From: Octadecabacter sp. | Lineage (GTDB): Bacteria; Pseudomonadota; Alphaproteobacteria; Rhodobacterales; Rhodobacteraceae | DNA length: 40,907 nucleotides | Direction: 5' to 3' | NCBI GenBank assembly: GCA_028825445.1 | Contig: JAPKAD010000018.1 | Span: 1 to 40,907 of the forward strand | Part shown: in pieces, positions 1-9,698 of the stretch | Layout of the letters: each line of letters starts with the position of its first letter | Position numbering within the stretch: position 1 is the stretch's first letter | Program-made: the position numbers and the translations under genes | Notes under the pieces: generated by a model | Told to the model about the DNA's origin: nothing | The model's database searches: none | Seen by the model: only the letters and a program-made list of their open reading frames with translations

Positions 1-456
1 AGTTACATGACATCTGAAATGGCTATGCTGGTCCGTGGTGATGAAGAACGTTTCAGTGATGCGGCATCCTTTGCTGCTGACTCCGACCTGCTTGTTGCAG
101 CACAACCAGGCACGACCCCGTTCTATGTTGCGGTCTATGACGTTCTTGACGCAGACGAAGCCAACCCACGAATTCAGCTTTTCGAAACCTTCGGTGCGGG
201 TGTAGCGGCATTGCGCAACGGTGATGTTGATTTAGTGCTAACAGACGGTGTTGCTGCGTCAGGCTACGTAGATGCCAGCGATGGTGGGCTTAAAGTTGTG
301 GGAGAAAAACTAGGATCTGAAGACTTTGGATTCATCTTCCCGCTGGGATCGGATCTGGTCATTCCGATCAATGCTGCTATTGCCGACATGCGCAGTGATG
401 GAACGATAGATTCGCTGAACACGCAGTGGTTTTTGGACTACAAATTAGGCCAATAA
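1..456 (+). CDS. Amino acid ABC transporter substrate-binding protein, C-terminal part
   Basis: The reading frame is open from the first base of the window, so this is the 3' part of a longer gene; about 151 residues remain. The sequence resembles the second half of a family 3 solute-binding protein (SBP_bac_3): a strand followed by [10 protein letters not shown], which corresponds to the usual VGVQxGT element opening the second lobe, then an alternating helix/strand pattern with [13 protein letters not shown] and a C-terminal helix ending in WFLDYKLG. Such proteins bind polar amino acids in the periplasm and deliver them to a membrane permease. The permease gene follows after 23 bases, as expected for an operon. 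The signal peptide lies outside the window. The exact ligand cannot be read from this fragment. Confidence 0.85.
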   Translation, partial: SYMTSEMAMLVRGDEERFSDAASFAADSDLLVAAQPGTTPFYVAVYDVLDADEANPRIQLFETFGAGVAALRNGDVDLVLTDGVAASGYVDASDGGLKVVGEKLGSEDFGFIFPLGSDLVIPINAAIADMRSDGTIDSLNTQWFLDYKLGQ

Positions 457-479
457 AGGCAAGGTTATAACGCAAGGCC

Positions 480-1280
480 ATGATGCCGGGACCACACCAA
501 GATAGAGATTTTCCGTATTGGCTGTTCATCGTTTTGGCGTTGGGCGGCTACTTCTTTTTGAGTGTGCTAACGGATGATTTGTACACGAAAGTACTGCAAA
601 CTCTTTCTAAGGGCATATGGATCACAGTTTTTGTGACGCTTGTTGGGTTCACATTAGCTGCCACAATGGGCCTTGGTCTTGCGCTGATGTCGATGTCGCG
701 TTTCATAGTCGTACGCCAAACTGCACGGCTTTATACTGAAATTGTCCGTGGCGTGCCGATCATTGTTTTGCTGCTGTATGTGGCATTCGTGCTGGCGCCT
801 GGCATGGTGGCACTGTTCAATTGGATTACTGGAAATCTTGGATTTGATCCGATCCGCAACCGAGATTTCAGCCTGTTGTGGAGGGCAATTATCGCGCTAA
901 CGATCGGTTATTCTGCCTTTATTGCGGAAGTGTTTCGCGCTGGATTGCAAAGTGTCGAAAAGGGTCAGATTGAAGCGGCAGGGGCACTGGGTCTTAGTCC
1001 ATGGCACAGGTTCCGTCACATCGTTTTCCCACAAGCATTCCGCCGAATTCTGCCGCCTTTAGGCAATGATTTCATTGCAATGGTAAAGGATTCGTCGCTT
1101 GTTTCCGTTCTTGGGGTACTGGACGTTACACAAGCTGGAAAAATTACAGCCGCTGGCAATTTTCGCTACTTTGAAACCTATAACGTTGTGGCATTGATCT
1201 ACTTGACGATGACCATTGGTCTATCTCTTGGGTTGCGTCGCCTTGAACGCTATTTGCGCGAAAAATCGTCTGGGTTTTAA
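480..1280 (+). CDS. Polar amino acid ABC transporter permease
   Basis: A 266-residue inner-membrane permease of the His/Glu/Gln/Arg/opine family (HisM/GlnP type). Hydrophobic segments lie at about residues 13-30, 47-72, 92-112, 135-150 and 235-250. The cytoplasmic EAA loop, which docks on the ATPase, is clear: EAA at 165-167, then GLSPWHRFRHIVFPQAFRRI with conserved FPQA. It would form the channel for the amino acid delivered by the binding protein just upstream. ATG codons at 480 and 483 are both possible starts, and the ribosome site is weak. No ATPase gene follows, because the next gene is a peptidase, so the ATPase is probably upstream of the window or encoded elsewhere. Substrate not determinable. 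Confidence 0.9.
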   Translation: MMPGPHQDRDFPYWLFIVLALGGYFFLSVLTDDLYTKVLQTLSKGIWITVFVTLVGFTLAATMGLGLALMSMSRFIVVRQTARLYTEIVRGVPIIVLLLYVAFVLAPGMVALFNWITGNLGFDPIRNRDFSLLWRAIIALTIGYSAFIAEVFRAGLQSVEKGQIEAAGALGLSPWHRFRHIVFPQAFRRILPPLGNDFIAMVKDSSLVSVLGVLDVTQAGKITAAGNFRYFETYNVVALIYLTMTIGLSLGLRRLERYLREKSSGF

Positions 1281-1349
1281 CGTGCGTCGATAAGTTGGGG
1301 TGGAAGGTTACGACCAGACTGCATAGGTTCTATCAAAAGGAGATAATTA

Positions 1350-3365
1350 ATGACAAATCCACTCCGCGCTCCGTGGCAAACACCGTTTGGACTACCCCCA
1401 TTCAATCTGATTGAGGACGCACATTTCGCTCCCGCGCTGGACGCCGCGTTGATTGATGCCCGCGCGGCGATTACTGCGATTTGCGATGGGTCTGAACCGA
1501 CATTCGCCAACACGATTGAGGCGCTGTCGCTGGCCGATTCACCATTGGAAAAAGCATTGTCCCCATTTTTTGCCTTGGCAGGGGCTGATAGCAACCCGAA
1601 TCGCGAAGAATTGATGCGGGATTTCTCCCCGATTTTGTCAGCTTATTCATCCGAAATTACTGCTAATACTAACCTGTTTGCGCGGATTGAAAAACTTTGG
1701 AATACTCGTGACAATCTGGCTCTTACGGATGAACAGTCCCGCGTTTTGATGTTGACGCGGCGCAACTTCGTGCGCTCGGGTGCGCAATTAGAAGGTTATG
1801 CAGCTGAACGCTTGGCTGATGTAAACCAACGACTAAGCGTTCTTGGGACGAGATTTTCCCAGAACCTTTTAGCCGATGAACGCAGCTGGTATATGCCGCT
1901 TGATGATGTTTCAGGCTTGCCGGACTTTCTGATAGCGGCCGCTAAATCTGCGGGGCAAGAAAAAGACGGTGGTGCGCCTATTGTGACATTGTCACGCTCG
2001 CTCATCGTGCCGTTTTTGCAGTTTTCATCACGTCGTGATTTGCGCCAAAAAGCTTATGAAGCATGGACTTCACGCGGCGCTAATGGTGGCGAAACTGACA
2101 ACCGAGATCTTGCAGGTGAAATCCTGAACCTAAGGGCAGAACGGGCGAACCTTTTGGGCTACGATAGCTTTGCGGATTATAAGCTTGAAACCCAGATGGC
2201 CAAGACCCCAGACGCGGTCCGGGCCTTGTTGATGCAGGTCTGGGAGCCGGCCAAAGCCTCTGCTGAAGCAGACGCGCTTGTACTTCAGGCGATGATGCAC
2301 AATGATAAAGAATCTGGCCCACTGGAACCGTGGGATTGGCGTTATTATAGTGAAAAACGCCGTGTATCTGAACATGATCTCAATGAGGCAGAACTAAAGC
2401 CTTACCTGCAACTTGAACGGATGATTGAAGCCGCTTTTTCGTGTTCAAACCGCTTGTTTGGCCTTGAATTCACGCCCATTGATGCATCGTTGTATCACGT
2501 AGATTGCCGGGCATGGGACGTGACTCGCGACGGTAAACATATGGCCGTTTTCATAGGTGACTATTTTGCGCGTGGCTCCAAACGGTCTGGTGCGTGGTGT
2601 TCGGCGATGCGAAGCCAGCAGAAACTGGCAGGCGATGTTCGCCCCCACGTCATCAACGTCTGCAATTTCGCCAAACCACCAGTGGGCCAGCCTGCCTTGC
2701 TCAGCTATGATGATGCCCGCACTTTGTTTCACGAATTTGGTCATGCGTTGCACCAAATGCTGTCAGATGTGACATATGAAATAATCTCTGGCACGTCCGT
2801 TGCACGTGATTTTGTAGAATTGCCAAGCCAGCTTTACGAACATTGGCTGGAAGTCCCTGAAGTTTTGCAAGAATTTGCGACACATGCCGAAACTGGCAAA
2901 CCGATGCCGCGCGATTTACTGGATCGTATGCTGGGCGCTGCGACTTACGATATGGGCTTTTCTACAGTGGAATATATTGCCTCGGCTATTGTTGATTTGG
3001 AATTTCATACGGGCGAAGATGCCCCTGTTGATCCTATGCAAAAGCAGGCGGAAATTCTCGAAGATATTGGTATGCCGCGCGCCATTCGCATGCGTCACGC
3101 AACCCCACACTTTGCGCATGTCTTTGCAGGTGATGGTTATTCCAGCGGTTACTACAGCTATATGTGGTCTGAGGTGATGGACGCTGATGCGTTCCAAGCG
3201 TTTGAAGAAAACGGGGGGCCATTTGATCCTAATATGGCCAAAAAACTGGAAACCTATATTCTTTCGGCTGGTGGTTCAGAAGATGCAGCGGAACTCTATA
3301 AAAAATTCCGTGGATCAATGCCAAATGCTACAGCACTGCTAAAGGGACGGGGGCTGGCAAAATAA
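1350..3365 (+). CDS. M3 family zinc oligopeptidase (oligopeptidase A / Dcp type)
   Basis: A 671-residue metallopeptidase of the M3 (thimet oligopeptidase) family. The zinc site is intact: HEFGH at residues 461-465, with the third ligand E490 in DFVELPSQ, the hallmark arrangement of the family. The N-terminal half is the expected helical domain that restricts entry to short peptides. There is no signal peptide, so it should act in the cytoplasm on short peptides, as OpdA or Dcp do. Length fits the family (about 670-690). A strong ribosome site (AAGGAG at 1337-1342, 7 bases before ATG) fixes the start. It follows the amino acid permease by 69 bases and could share a role in using imported organic nitrogen. 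OpdA-like versus Dcp-like specificity cannot be settled from sequence alone. Confidence 0.93.
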   Translation: MTNPLRAPWQTPFGLPPFNLIEDAHFAPALDAALIDARAAITAICDGSEPTFANTIEALSLADSPLEKALSPFFALAGADSNPNREELMRDFSPILSAYSSEITANTNLFARIEKLWNTRDNLALTDEQSRVLMLTRRNFVRSGAQLEGYAAERLADVNQRLSVLGTRFSQNLLADERSWYMPLDDVSGLPDFLIAAAKSAGQEKDGGAPIVTLSRSLIVPFLQFSSRRDLRQKAYEAWTSRGANGGETDNRDLAGEILNLRAERANLLGYDSFADYKLETQMAKTPDAVRALLMQVWEPAKASAEADALVLQAMMHNDKESGPLEPWDWRYYSEKRRVSEHDLNEAELKPYLQLERMIEAAFSCSNRLFGLEFTPIDASLYHVDCRAWDVTRDGKHMAVFIGDYFARGSKRSGAWCSAMRSQQKLAGDVRPHVINVCNFAKPPVGQPALLSYDDARTLFHEFGHALHQMLSDVTYEIISGTSVARDFVELPSQLYEHWLEVPEVLQEFATHAETGKPMPRDLLDRMLGAATYDMGFSTVEYIASAIVDLEFHTGEDAPVDPMQKQAEILEDIGMPRAIRMRHATPHFAHVFAGDGYSSGYYSYMWSEVMDADAFQAFEENGGPFDPNMAKKLETYILSAGGSEDAAELYKKFRGSMPNATALLKGRGLAK

Positions 3366-3413
3366 ACAGCTTTCTAGTTATTGTCTTTTAAATACGCAAT
3401 TTTGATTGTTGTC

Positions 3414-3968
3414 CTAGTCGCGTAATTCGTTCTCATCAACACCAAATATGCCGGCTTTCAGGGCCCAGCCCCGGTAGCCGGCAGAGTGCAAGCGGCACCA
3501 ATCGATATAACACTTGTCAAGGTTCGCAATAACGCCAATTTCCAGTATGGCAATTTCAACTCCATTAGCGTCTGGCTGCCTGCGCAATACTAAAAGGTCA
3601 CGGTCGATAATCACGGTACGATTGCCAGACAGCAAAGAATAATGAACCCAACCCCCCATGCCTTCGCGGTCCATAACACGTCGCCAATGACCATATTCGC
3701 CGACAACGCGCAACGGCATGTCGCGGCGTTGGAATACCCAGTCGATCCGGTGCGATAGGGACGGGCCCCGACGTACATTCGCTTCGTTTACTTTTAAGGA
3801 CACGTAGCGGGGTATAGGCAAATTTGTGACGGGTCCACGTTCGCTTTGCATTGCGGTGTTTGGCACAACAGTCTCTTGTGCCGAAATGGACTGCGCCAAT
3901 GGGAGTAACATTACTAAAATGATCGCCATCAAAACGTTTTTTACGCGCTTTGCTTTAATATCCTGCAT
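3414..3968 (-). CDS. Exported bacterial SH3-domain protein
   Basis: About 184 residues from ATG 3968. From this start the protein opens with a basic stretch, a hydrophobic core VLMAIILVMLLPLAQ and a probable cleavage site after SISA, so it should be exported to the periplasm. A GTG at 4025 would add 19 residues ahead of the signal peptide and is less likely. The mature part carries one clear bacterial SH3-like domain (SH3_4 type): YVSLKVNEANVRRGPS, then WRRV and GWVHYSLLSG. A second, weaker repeat follows that includes CYIDWCRLHSAGYRGW. Such domains usually bind peptidoglycan or peptides. It is divergent from the hydroxyacid dehydrogenase gene starting at 4070 and convergent with the M3 peptidase. 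Specific role unknown. Confidence 0.82.
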   Translation of the reverse strand: MQDIKAKRVKNVLMAIILVMLLPLAQSISAQETVVPNTAMQSERGPVTNLPIPRYVSLKVNEANVRRGPSLSHRIDWVFQRRDMPLRVVGEYGHWRRVMDREGMGGWVHYSLLSGNRTVIIDRDLLVLRRQPDANGVEIAILEIGVIANLDKCYIDWCRLHSAGYRGWALKAGIFGVDENELRD

Positions 3969-4069
3969 TCTCAATTGGCCCTGAATTTTTTGGCGCTTCT
4001 TGTGCCGCCTGAACTTTACGGGCACCTTGTCACATAACAGCCTGTTCGGGCAAGCAAGGGGACATCATC

Positions 4070-5056
4070 ATGCCAAGCAAACGCCTAAGTGTTACCGTCA
4101 CGCGACGGTTGCCCGACGCAGTCGAAACGCGGATGCGCGAATTGTTCAATGTTAAGTTGCGGACTGAGGACACGCCGATGACATCCGAAGACCTTGTGGC
4201 GGCAATGCGGAGCTGCGATGTTCTAGTCCCGACTGTCACAGATGAGATTAACGCCAAGGTGATAGGGCAGGCCGGGGATCGTTTAAAATTGATCGCCAGT
4301 TATGGTGCAGGCGTGGACCACATCGACGTGCATACTGCCCGACAGCGCGGGATTTTGGTGTCCAACACCCCTGGCGTGGTGACTGAAGATACCGCGGACA
4401 TGACAATGGCGTTAATTCTCGCCGTTACCCGTCGCATCCCCGAGGGTCTTGCTTTGATGCAATCTGGCGATTGGAACGGTTGGGCTCCCACTGCGATGAT
4501 GGGCGGGCGCATTGCGGGCCGTCGACTGGGTATTCTTGGAATGGGGCGCATAGGGCAGGCGGTCGCCAAACGCGCGCGCGCTTTTGGCATGCAAATCCAT
4601 TATAATAATCGCCGCCGTTTGCGTTCAGAAGTCGAAGATTTACTTGATGCGACGTGGTGGGAAAGCCTTGATCAGATGGTTGCCCGTATGGATATCATTT
4701 CGGTCAATTGCCCACATACCCCCGCCACGTTCCATTTGATGAACGCGCGGCGACTAAAGCTGATGAAAAAGGATGCTTTCATTGTGAATACGGCTCGTGG
4801 TGAGGTGATCGATGAAAACGCTCTAACCCGGATGCTCCGTTCTGGTGATATCGCGGGGGCTGGTCTAGATGTATATGAAAACGGCACAGACGTGAATCCA
4901 CGCCTTCGTGAGCTTAAGAATGTAGTGCTGCTACCGCATATGGGATCGGCCACGCTCGAAGGCCGCGTTGAAATGGGTGAAAAAGTCTTGCTTAACATTA
5001 AAACGTTTCAGGATGGCCATCGCTCGCCCGATCTGGTCGTTCCTGCAATGCTGTAA
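4070..5056 (+). CDS. D-2-hydroxyacid dehydrogenase (glyoxylate/hydroxypyruvate reductase type)
   Basis: A 328-residue NAD(P)-dependent D-isomer 2-hydroxyacid dehydrogenase. The N-terminal substrate domain includes LKLIASYGAGVDHID; the nucleotide fold has GMGRIG at 157-162 in GRRLGILGMGRIGQ. The substrate-binding arginine is R243 in NTARGEVID and the catalytic histidine is H290 in LLPHMGSAT. By family spacing (Arg + 29) the glutamate that normally pairs with the histidine should be residue 272, but the sequence there is DVYENGTD, giving glycine. The rest of the protein is intact, so this looks like a subgroup feature and not decay. Likely substrates are glyoxylate, hydroxypyruvate or glycerate. 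A hairpin terminator follows directly. The start at 4070 is preceded by AAGGGG. Confidence 0.9.
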   Translation: MPSKRLSVTVTRRLPDAVETRMRELFNVKLRTEDTPMTSEDLVAAMRSCDVLVPTVTDEINAKVIGQAGDRLKLIASYGAGVDHIDVHTARQRGILVSNTPGVVTEDTADMTMALILAVTRRIPEGLALMQSGDWNGWAPTAMMGGRIAGRRLGILGMGRIGQAVAKRARAFGMQIHYNNRRRLRSEVEDLLDATWWESLDQMVARMDIISVNCPHTPATFHLMNARRLKLMKKDAFIVNTARGEVIDENALTRMLRSGDIAGAGLDVYENGTDVNPRLRELKNVVLLPHMGSATLEGRVEMGEKVLLNIKTFQDGHRSPDLVVPAML

Positions 5057-5061
5057 TGGTC

Positions 5062-5092
5062 TAAGCGAGACCCCAAACGGGGCTAGCTTTTT
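5062..5092 (+). terminator. Probable intrinsic terminator after the hydroxyacid dehydrogenase
   Basis: CCCC (5071-5074), a 4-base loop AAAC, and GGGG (5079-5082) form a tight stem. AAGC (5063-5066) can also pair with GCTT (5086-5089). A run of five T (5088-5092) follows. It begins a few bases after the stop codon of the gene at 4070-5056. Confidence 0.6.
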
Positions 5093-6372
5093 ACAGTATT
5101 TTCTTATGGGTGATAATCTCCACAAGATTGATGTAATTTGGCGTTTACTAATTCTTACTTAACTTAAACTAAATAATATTGAATACATTAATTTTTCCCT
5201 ACCAACACTGCGAATTCAAAATGTTTGGGTGGTATTCGACAGATCATATTATTGTTGAGAAGCGCGTTGAGCACCGTGCTATCTTGCGTTGGCCGCGCTG
5301 TGGCATTGAAAACGTAAAACAGATCGAATGAACGATTTAGGGCGAAATCAAGGTATCCCAAGCACTTTAGGAAGGAGCAATAATAAAGGACGGATTTTGA
5401 GAACCAAGCTTGTTTGCAACGTTCTATCTTTGGCCTAAAAAGCCTTAGTGCTAGAGGGTATTGCCAGTGGCTTTGCCTATTTTATTCCAAGATATTTTTT
5501 ATTTTTTTGTCATCAAATTTACCTTGGTATTATCTACAAGTTCATTCCTTTACGGAACTACTAACGTATTGTCAGTCAATAGATACGCATCAATGTGGCC
5601 TTTGCTAATCTTCAGTCAAACAGACAATAAATTTGTGCTACCCATAAAAGCTATTTTTGATAGGGCGCGCGGCGTCCATCAAGTCAAGATTTCGCATCTG
5701 TTCATTCTTACTAATTATTTTTGGGTCAACTAGCGTTTGGCAACAGTTGATTAAGTGATCTTGCACCTTTGTTGTTATGCTCAAAGAGCTAGGTAATTGG
5801 CCGCAGCTGGGTGGCCAACATTAGAAAGTGGAACGCTTTTTTACTGGAAAATAATTATGGTGAACAACCGCATGAAATCATTTTCTTTAGGCATTTAGAT
5901 GGAGCGTGGCATTTAGCTTTTAGCATCATCAAATTCGGAACGCTTCACACCTTTGTTGTCTGAACGTGACGTGGTTTTTGCTGGGGAACAGGCTGTGAAG
6001 AATATTCCAGACCCTGTAATGCATTGTTGGTATTCACTGCTCCCCTAATGGGTCCGCTTAGTCAGTTTCCCTCGTACAAATCACTAAAAAATTAAAAGAA
6101 TAATGTTTATTTTCAAAAGAACGCTGGGTAGATTTTAACTCCTGCTATTATTTAAATTCTTTATTTAACTAATTGTTATTAAAATTTTTTCTTTTTAATT
6201 AGGCCTTACTTATATTTTGGCTGTGTCTACAAGGTCTAGGAATGCCTTACACTGATTAGATGACACGAAATGCATGCTTGGTCGGTTTTGATACGTTTCG
6301 CGTCGGGTGGGTTTGGGCAGAAGCGTGCATTTGCGGCAAATTACGCTTAAATGCCGCACGGGAGTCGCAGCC
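5093..6372. other. Long AT-rich spacer without an intact gene
   Basis: About 1.3 kb with no credible intact gene. A strong Shine-Dalgarno-like AAGGAG (5372-5377) is followed by ATA AAG GAC in the same frame as an open stretch at 5461-5733, but that frame holds stops near its start and matches no family known to me. A short frame at 5221-5331 (36 codons) is also unrecognised. A separate short remnant at 5917-6048 is listed on its own. The last 250 bases before the next gene are very AT-rich and probably hold its promoter. The pattern looks like decayed coding DNA and not purely regulatory sequence. Confidence 0.5.
5917..6048 (+). pseudogene. Possible C-terminal remnant of a class III adenylate/guanylate cyclase
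   Basis: This short open frame ends with DVVFAGEQAVKNIPDPVMHC then WYSLLP and a stop. That resembles the end of class III nucleotidyl cyclase domains, where a GExxLKNIxxPVxxYRV element closes the catalytic domain. There is a stop directly upstream in the same frame, and none of the catalytic parts of a cyclase (metal-binding aspartates, DGxxA) were found in the 700 bases before it. If the match is real this is a fragment. The call rests on one motif of about 15 residues and is tentative. Confidence 0.3.
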
Positions 6373-8880
6373 ATGAAAACTACAGTCAAAGCATTGGTCA
6401 TTGGTGGCGGTGCTGTCGGAACCTCAATAGCCTATCATTTGGCAAAGGCTGGATGGGGCGATGTGATGTTGTTGGAACGCGACGAACTGACGTCCGGTTC
6501 CACATGGCACGCAGCAGGATTACTCCCCTTGTTCAATATGTCTTACGCGACAACGCACATCCACAAATACTCTGTCGATTTCTATAAAGAACTTGAGGCT
6601 GAAACAGGCCTTAACGCAGGGTTTGCTATCGTTGGAAACCTCCGCATGGCACAGACTCAGGAACGTATGGATGAATTCATGCTGTATGCGTCAACTGCGG
6701 AAACTTGCGACATTCCGTTTGAATGGCTCACACCTGAGCAGATCAAGGAACGCTGGCCGCTGATCCGTACGGAGGACCTCAAGGGTGCGATCTACCATCA
6801 CACTGATGGTTACATTAATCCCGCAGATTTGACGATGGCAATGGCTAAGGGCGCGCGACAACTCGGTGTGTCGATTGAGCGTAAATGGCAGGCTGATGCG
6901 TTTGATTGGAACGGCACCACATGGGATGTTACCTGCACTAAAATGATCGAAAAGGGTGGCAATCTTATACCATCAGAAGAACAAATTGTTATCACGGCTG
7001 AACATGTTGTCACCGCTAGCGGCAACCACGCGCAACGCACCGCAAAAATGCTTGGCATTAAAATGCCAGCGATCCCAGTTGAACATCAATTCGTTGTTCT
7101 AGACCAAGATCCTAAATTGGTTGAATATCGCGCAGCAGGCAACGCAGAACACCCTGTAATCCGCGACGCTGATGCGCAAAGCTATGTGCGCGAAGAACGT
7201 GGAGGCTGGATTTTGGGTGTGTACGAACAAAACGCCCCAGCTGTGTTTGAACATGTCGTGCCGGATAGCTTCCGCGCTGATTTGTTCCAGCTTGATCTGG
7301 AACGTATCGAAGAGCAATACATGGCAATGATCCACCGCGTCCCATCCTGTGAAGACAGCGGCTTGAAAGACGATTTTAACGGTCCAATTTGCTACACCCC
7401 CGATGGTAACCCACTGGTTGGTCCCGCGCCTGGACTGCGCAATATGTGGCTTGCCGAAGGGTTTTCGTTTGGTATCACAGCTGCTGGCGGTACAGGCTAT
7501 TACCTCGCGCAGTTAATGGTTCATGGTGAGGCGGAAATTGATATGGCCTCTCTTGATCCCAAACGTTACGGCGATTGGATGACAACGGAATTCGCTGCCC
7601 GTAAAAATGAAGAATGCTACGATCACGTTTACAAGTTGCACCATCCTGATGAAGAACGCCCCGCCTGTCGCCCACTGCGCACAGCCCCAGCTTATGACCG
7701 CCAAAAGGCCCGTGGTGCTCAGTTTGGTTGGGTTAATGGCTGGGAACGCCCGAACTATTACGGCCCCCTTGATGCACCACAAAACTATGACCACGACGGG
7801 CGCAGTTTTCGTCGTGGCGATTGGTGGCAACACGCTGTTGATGAGGCAAAAGCGATCCGTGAGGGCGTCGGACTTATCGACGCGACAGCCTTTACCAAAC
7901 ACATTTTAAAGGGGCCTGGTGCGACAGCGTTTTTGGATTGGTTTACCACTAACAAGTTGCCGAAAGTTGGGCGAATTAACCTGACCTATGCGCTGACCGC
8001 CTACGGCACGACTCGCACGGAATATACAATCGTGCGCAACGGTTTAGATAGCTATTACCTCGTCTCAGCGGGTGGCTGGACTGACTACGACGCAGATTAC
8101 CTGCGCAAGGCGATTGAAGACAAAGAGCCTGAATTTGGAAGGATTGAATGCCAGAACGTCACCACACAGTGGGGGGTCTTCGCCATAGCAGGTCCAAAAT
8201 CTCGCGATGTATTGAATGCGGTCATTAACGATCCTGATCCTTCAACAGTGTTGACCAATAAACGATTTCCGTGGCTGTCAGCCAAGAAAATTGAACTCGG
8301 CATGTGCCCTGTCAACGCAATTCGCGTTGCCTACACGGGCGAACTTGGATGGGAACTGCATCATCCAATGGAAATGCAGAACTACCTGTTTGATTTGCTT
8401 GAAAAAGCCGGAAATTCACACGGCATGAAACTGGTTGGTGCACGGGCGCAAAACTGGTTACGGCAAGAAAAATCCTATCGTGCGTTTGGCACAGAACTTG
8501 GCCGTGATGCGACCCCACTCGAGGCGGATTTGCCGCGCTTTGTCGATCTTAACAAGAACTTCAATGGCAAAGCTGCGATGGAAGAAATTGGCATTCGGTC
8601 AAAGTGCGTTACGCTGCTAATAGACGGTCCAAGCGATGCGGACCCATGGGGCCGAGAGGCGTTGATCCATAATGATCATAAAGTTGGGCGTCTAACGTCG
8701 GGTGGCTATTCTGTGGCCTTCAATAAATCCATTGGCATGGGCTATCTTCCGTCGGAATTGTGTGCCGTTGGTACAAAAATAAAAGTTCGCATGTTTCGTG
8801 AATTGTGGGATGCAGAAGTCGTGCAAGACAGCCCATATGACCCCAAGAACGAAACGATCCGCAAAGACGCCTTGCTATAA
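6373..8880 (+). CDS. FAD-dependent dehydrogenase with aminomethyltransferase (GcvT) domain, dimethylglycine/sarcosine dehydrogenase family
   Basis: An 835-residue two-domain enzyme. The N-terminal half (about 1-430) is a DAO-type flavoprotein: GGGAVG at 11-16 binds the FAD ADP moiety, and H46 in GSTWHAAG is at the position of the histidine that carries covalent FAD in mitochondrial dimethylglycine and sarcosine dehydrogenases. The C-terminal half (about 440-830) is GcvT-like, with the folate domain and the GCV_T C-terminal barrel (WGREAL ... GRLTSGGYS). Family members oxidatively demethylate N-methylated amines and pass the one-carbon unit to tetrahydrofolate. The start is ATG 6373, preceded by GGGAG at 6360-6364 with 8-base spacing; upstream in-frame codons are unlikely. 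It stands alone between two long spacers, so the substrate (dimethylglycine, sarcosine or another methylamine) is not indicated by neighbours. Confidence 0.9.
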   Translation: MKTTVKALVIGGGAVGTSIAYHLAKAGWGDVMLLERDELTSGSTWHAAGLLPLFNMSYATTHIHKYSVDFYKELEAETGLNAGFAIVGNLRMAQTQERMDEFMLYASTAETCDIPFEWLTPEQIKERWPLIRTEDLKGAIYHHTDGYINPADLTMAMAKGARQLGVSIERKWQADAFDWNGTTWDVTCTKMIEKGGNLIPSEEQIVITAEHVVTASGNHAQRTAKMLGIKMPAIPVEHQFVVLDQDPKLVEYRAAGNAEHPVIRDADAQSYVREERGGWILGVYEQNAPAVFEHVVPDSFRADLFQLDLERIEEQYMAMIHRVPSCEDSGLKDDFNGPICYTPDGNPLVGPAPGLRNMWLAEGFSFGITAAGGTGYYLAQLMVHGEAEIDMASLDPKRYGDWMTTEFAARKNEECYDHVYKLHHPDEERPACRPLRTAPAYDRQKARGAQFGWVNGWERPNYYGPLDAPQNYDHDGRSFRRGDWWQHAVDEAKAIREGVGLIDATAFTKHILKGPGATAFLDWFTTNKLPKVGRINLTYALTAYGTTRTEYTIVRNGLDSYYLVSAGGWTDYDADYLRKAIEDKEPEFGRIECQNVTTQWGVFAIAGPKSRDVLNAVINDPDPSTVLTNKRFPWLSAKKIELGMCPVNAIRVAYTGELGWELHHPMEMQNYLFDLLEKAGNSHGMKLVGARAQNWLRQEKSYRAFGTELGRDATPLEADLPRFVDLNKNFNGKAAMEEIGIRSKCVTLLIDGPSDADPWGREALIHNDHKVGRLTSGGYSVAFNKSIGMGYLPSELCAVGTKIKVRMFRELWDAEVVQDSPYDPKNETIRKDALL

Positions 8881-8889
8881 AATTTAATA

Positions 8890-8922
8890 GCCGCCCGCTT
8901 GCATTTTGCATTGGTGGGCGGT
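8890..8922. terminator. Hairpin after the methylamine dehydrogenase-type gene
   Basis: CCGCCC (8891-8896) pairs with GGGCGG (8916-8921), enclosing a loop in which TGC/GCA can also pair. It starts about 10 bases after the stop codon. There is no T run on the plus strand, so it may act with other factors or merely protect the 3' end. Confidence 0.4.
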
Positions 8923-9698
8923 CTACAAAGTAGCCTACAAAAACATTATTGAGATACGATAATCCCACCCCATAGCAATTATCAAAATATAACTGCTGGA
9001 GATAGATGCCCAGTCGGTCAATAGTCCCCCCCCGCATCGCAAGATTCAATAATTTTGGTTTAACGCTGTGTTTGCAGCTCCCGAAAATATCGTGGGTGGC
9101 TGGTGATAATCCTGTACTGCTCAGCTTCTTGACCAAATTTATAAACGATTCTGTCAAGTCAAAGGCACAAGTCTTTCCTGAGCTTAGAGTTGTATTATGC
9201 AGGAAAATTTCTATTTCTAAAGAGGTGGTTGGCTTCATTGCTGCATTTTGTTGATTTGGTCCATCACAATATAACGCATCCTTGTAATGTTACTGATGGG
9301 TGGCACGCATCTGCCTGTAGTCTATCTGTGTGTCGACTTTTGTTGACATCCAAGCATCATAAAATAGCTTTTTTTGAGTTTTGGATTCGTGCATAGTCGT
9401 TAACTAAAGCCCGTAAACGGCTATAGACCTGCTTAGGTGTTCTGGATCTACTGGGGCTCTTTCACCCGAGTTAGAGCCGTGCAAAAACTAAGAAAGTTCA
9501 TTATAAAAATATCTTAAATTTAGACCAACAGATTGGTGTTTTGGCATCCAATTTCTCGTAGGTCAGAAAATGTTTGCAAAGCTTTTGAACCATTCAAATT
9601 CATCCGCCAAAGCGCAGTCAAATCTGAGATGAAATTTAGTATTAGCGCAAAGACCTGACTATTGGAAGTTAACCGCAACACTTGTCGTTCCTATGGCA
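8923..9698. other. Spacer with no recognisable gene; long minus-strand open frame
   Basis: On the minus strand one frame is open from 9238 down into the end of the neighbouring dehydrogenase gene (about 119 codons outside it). It lacks a ribosome site and has no stop of its own before running antisense into the real gene. It contains a run such as TESFINLVKKLSS that looks protein-like, but no family is recognised. The same frame upstream (9240-9690) reads as protein-like stretches broken by stops. This could be the far end of the decayed genes at 9699-10287. Nothing functional can be supported. Confidence 0.35.

Noticed and set aside
5414..5733. Overlapping AT-rich plus-strand ORFs of 64 and 90 codons
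   Set aside because: They are hydrophobic and low in complexity, with stops between them and the nearby ribosome-like site; no match to known proteins.
8720..9238. 172-codon minus-strand ORF running into the dehydrogenase gene
   Set aside because: Its last third is antisense to a well-supported gene, it has no ribosome site, and no family is recognised; treated only as spacer content.
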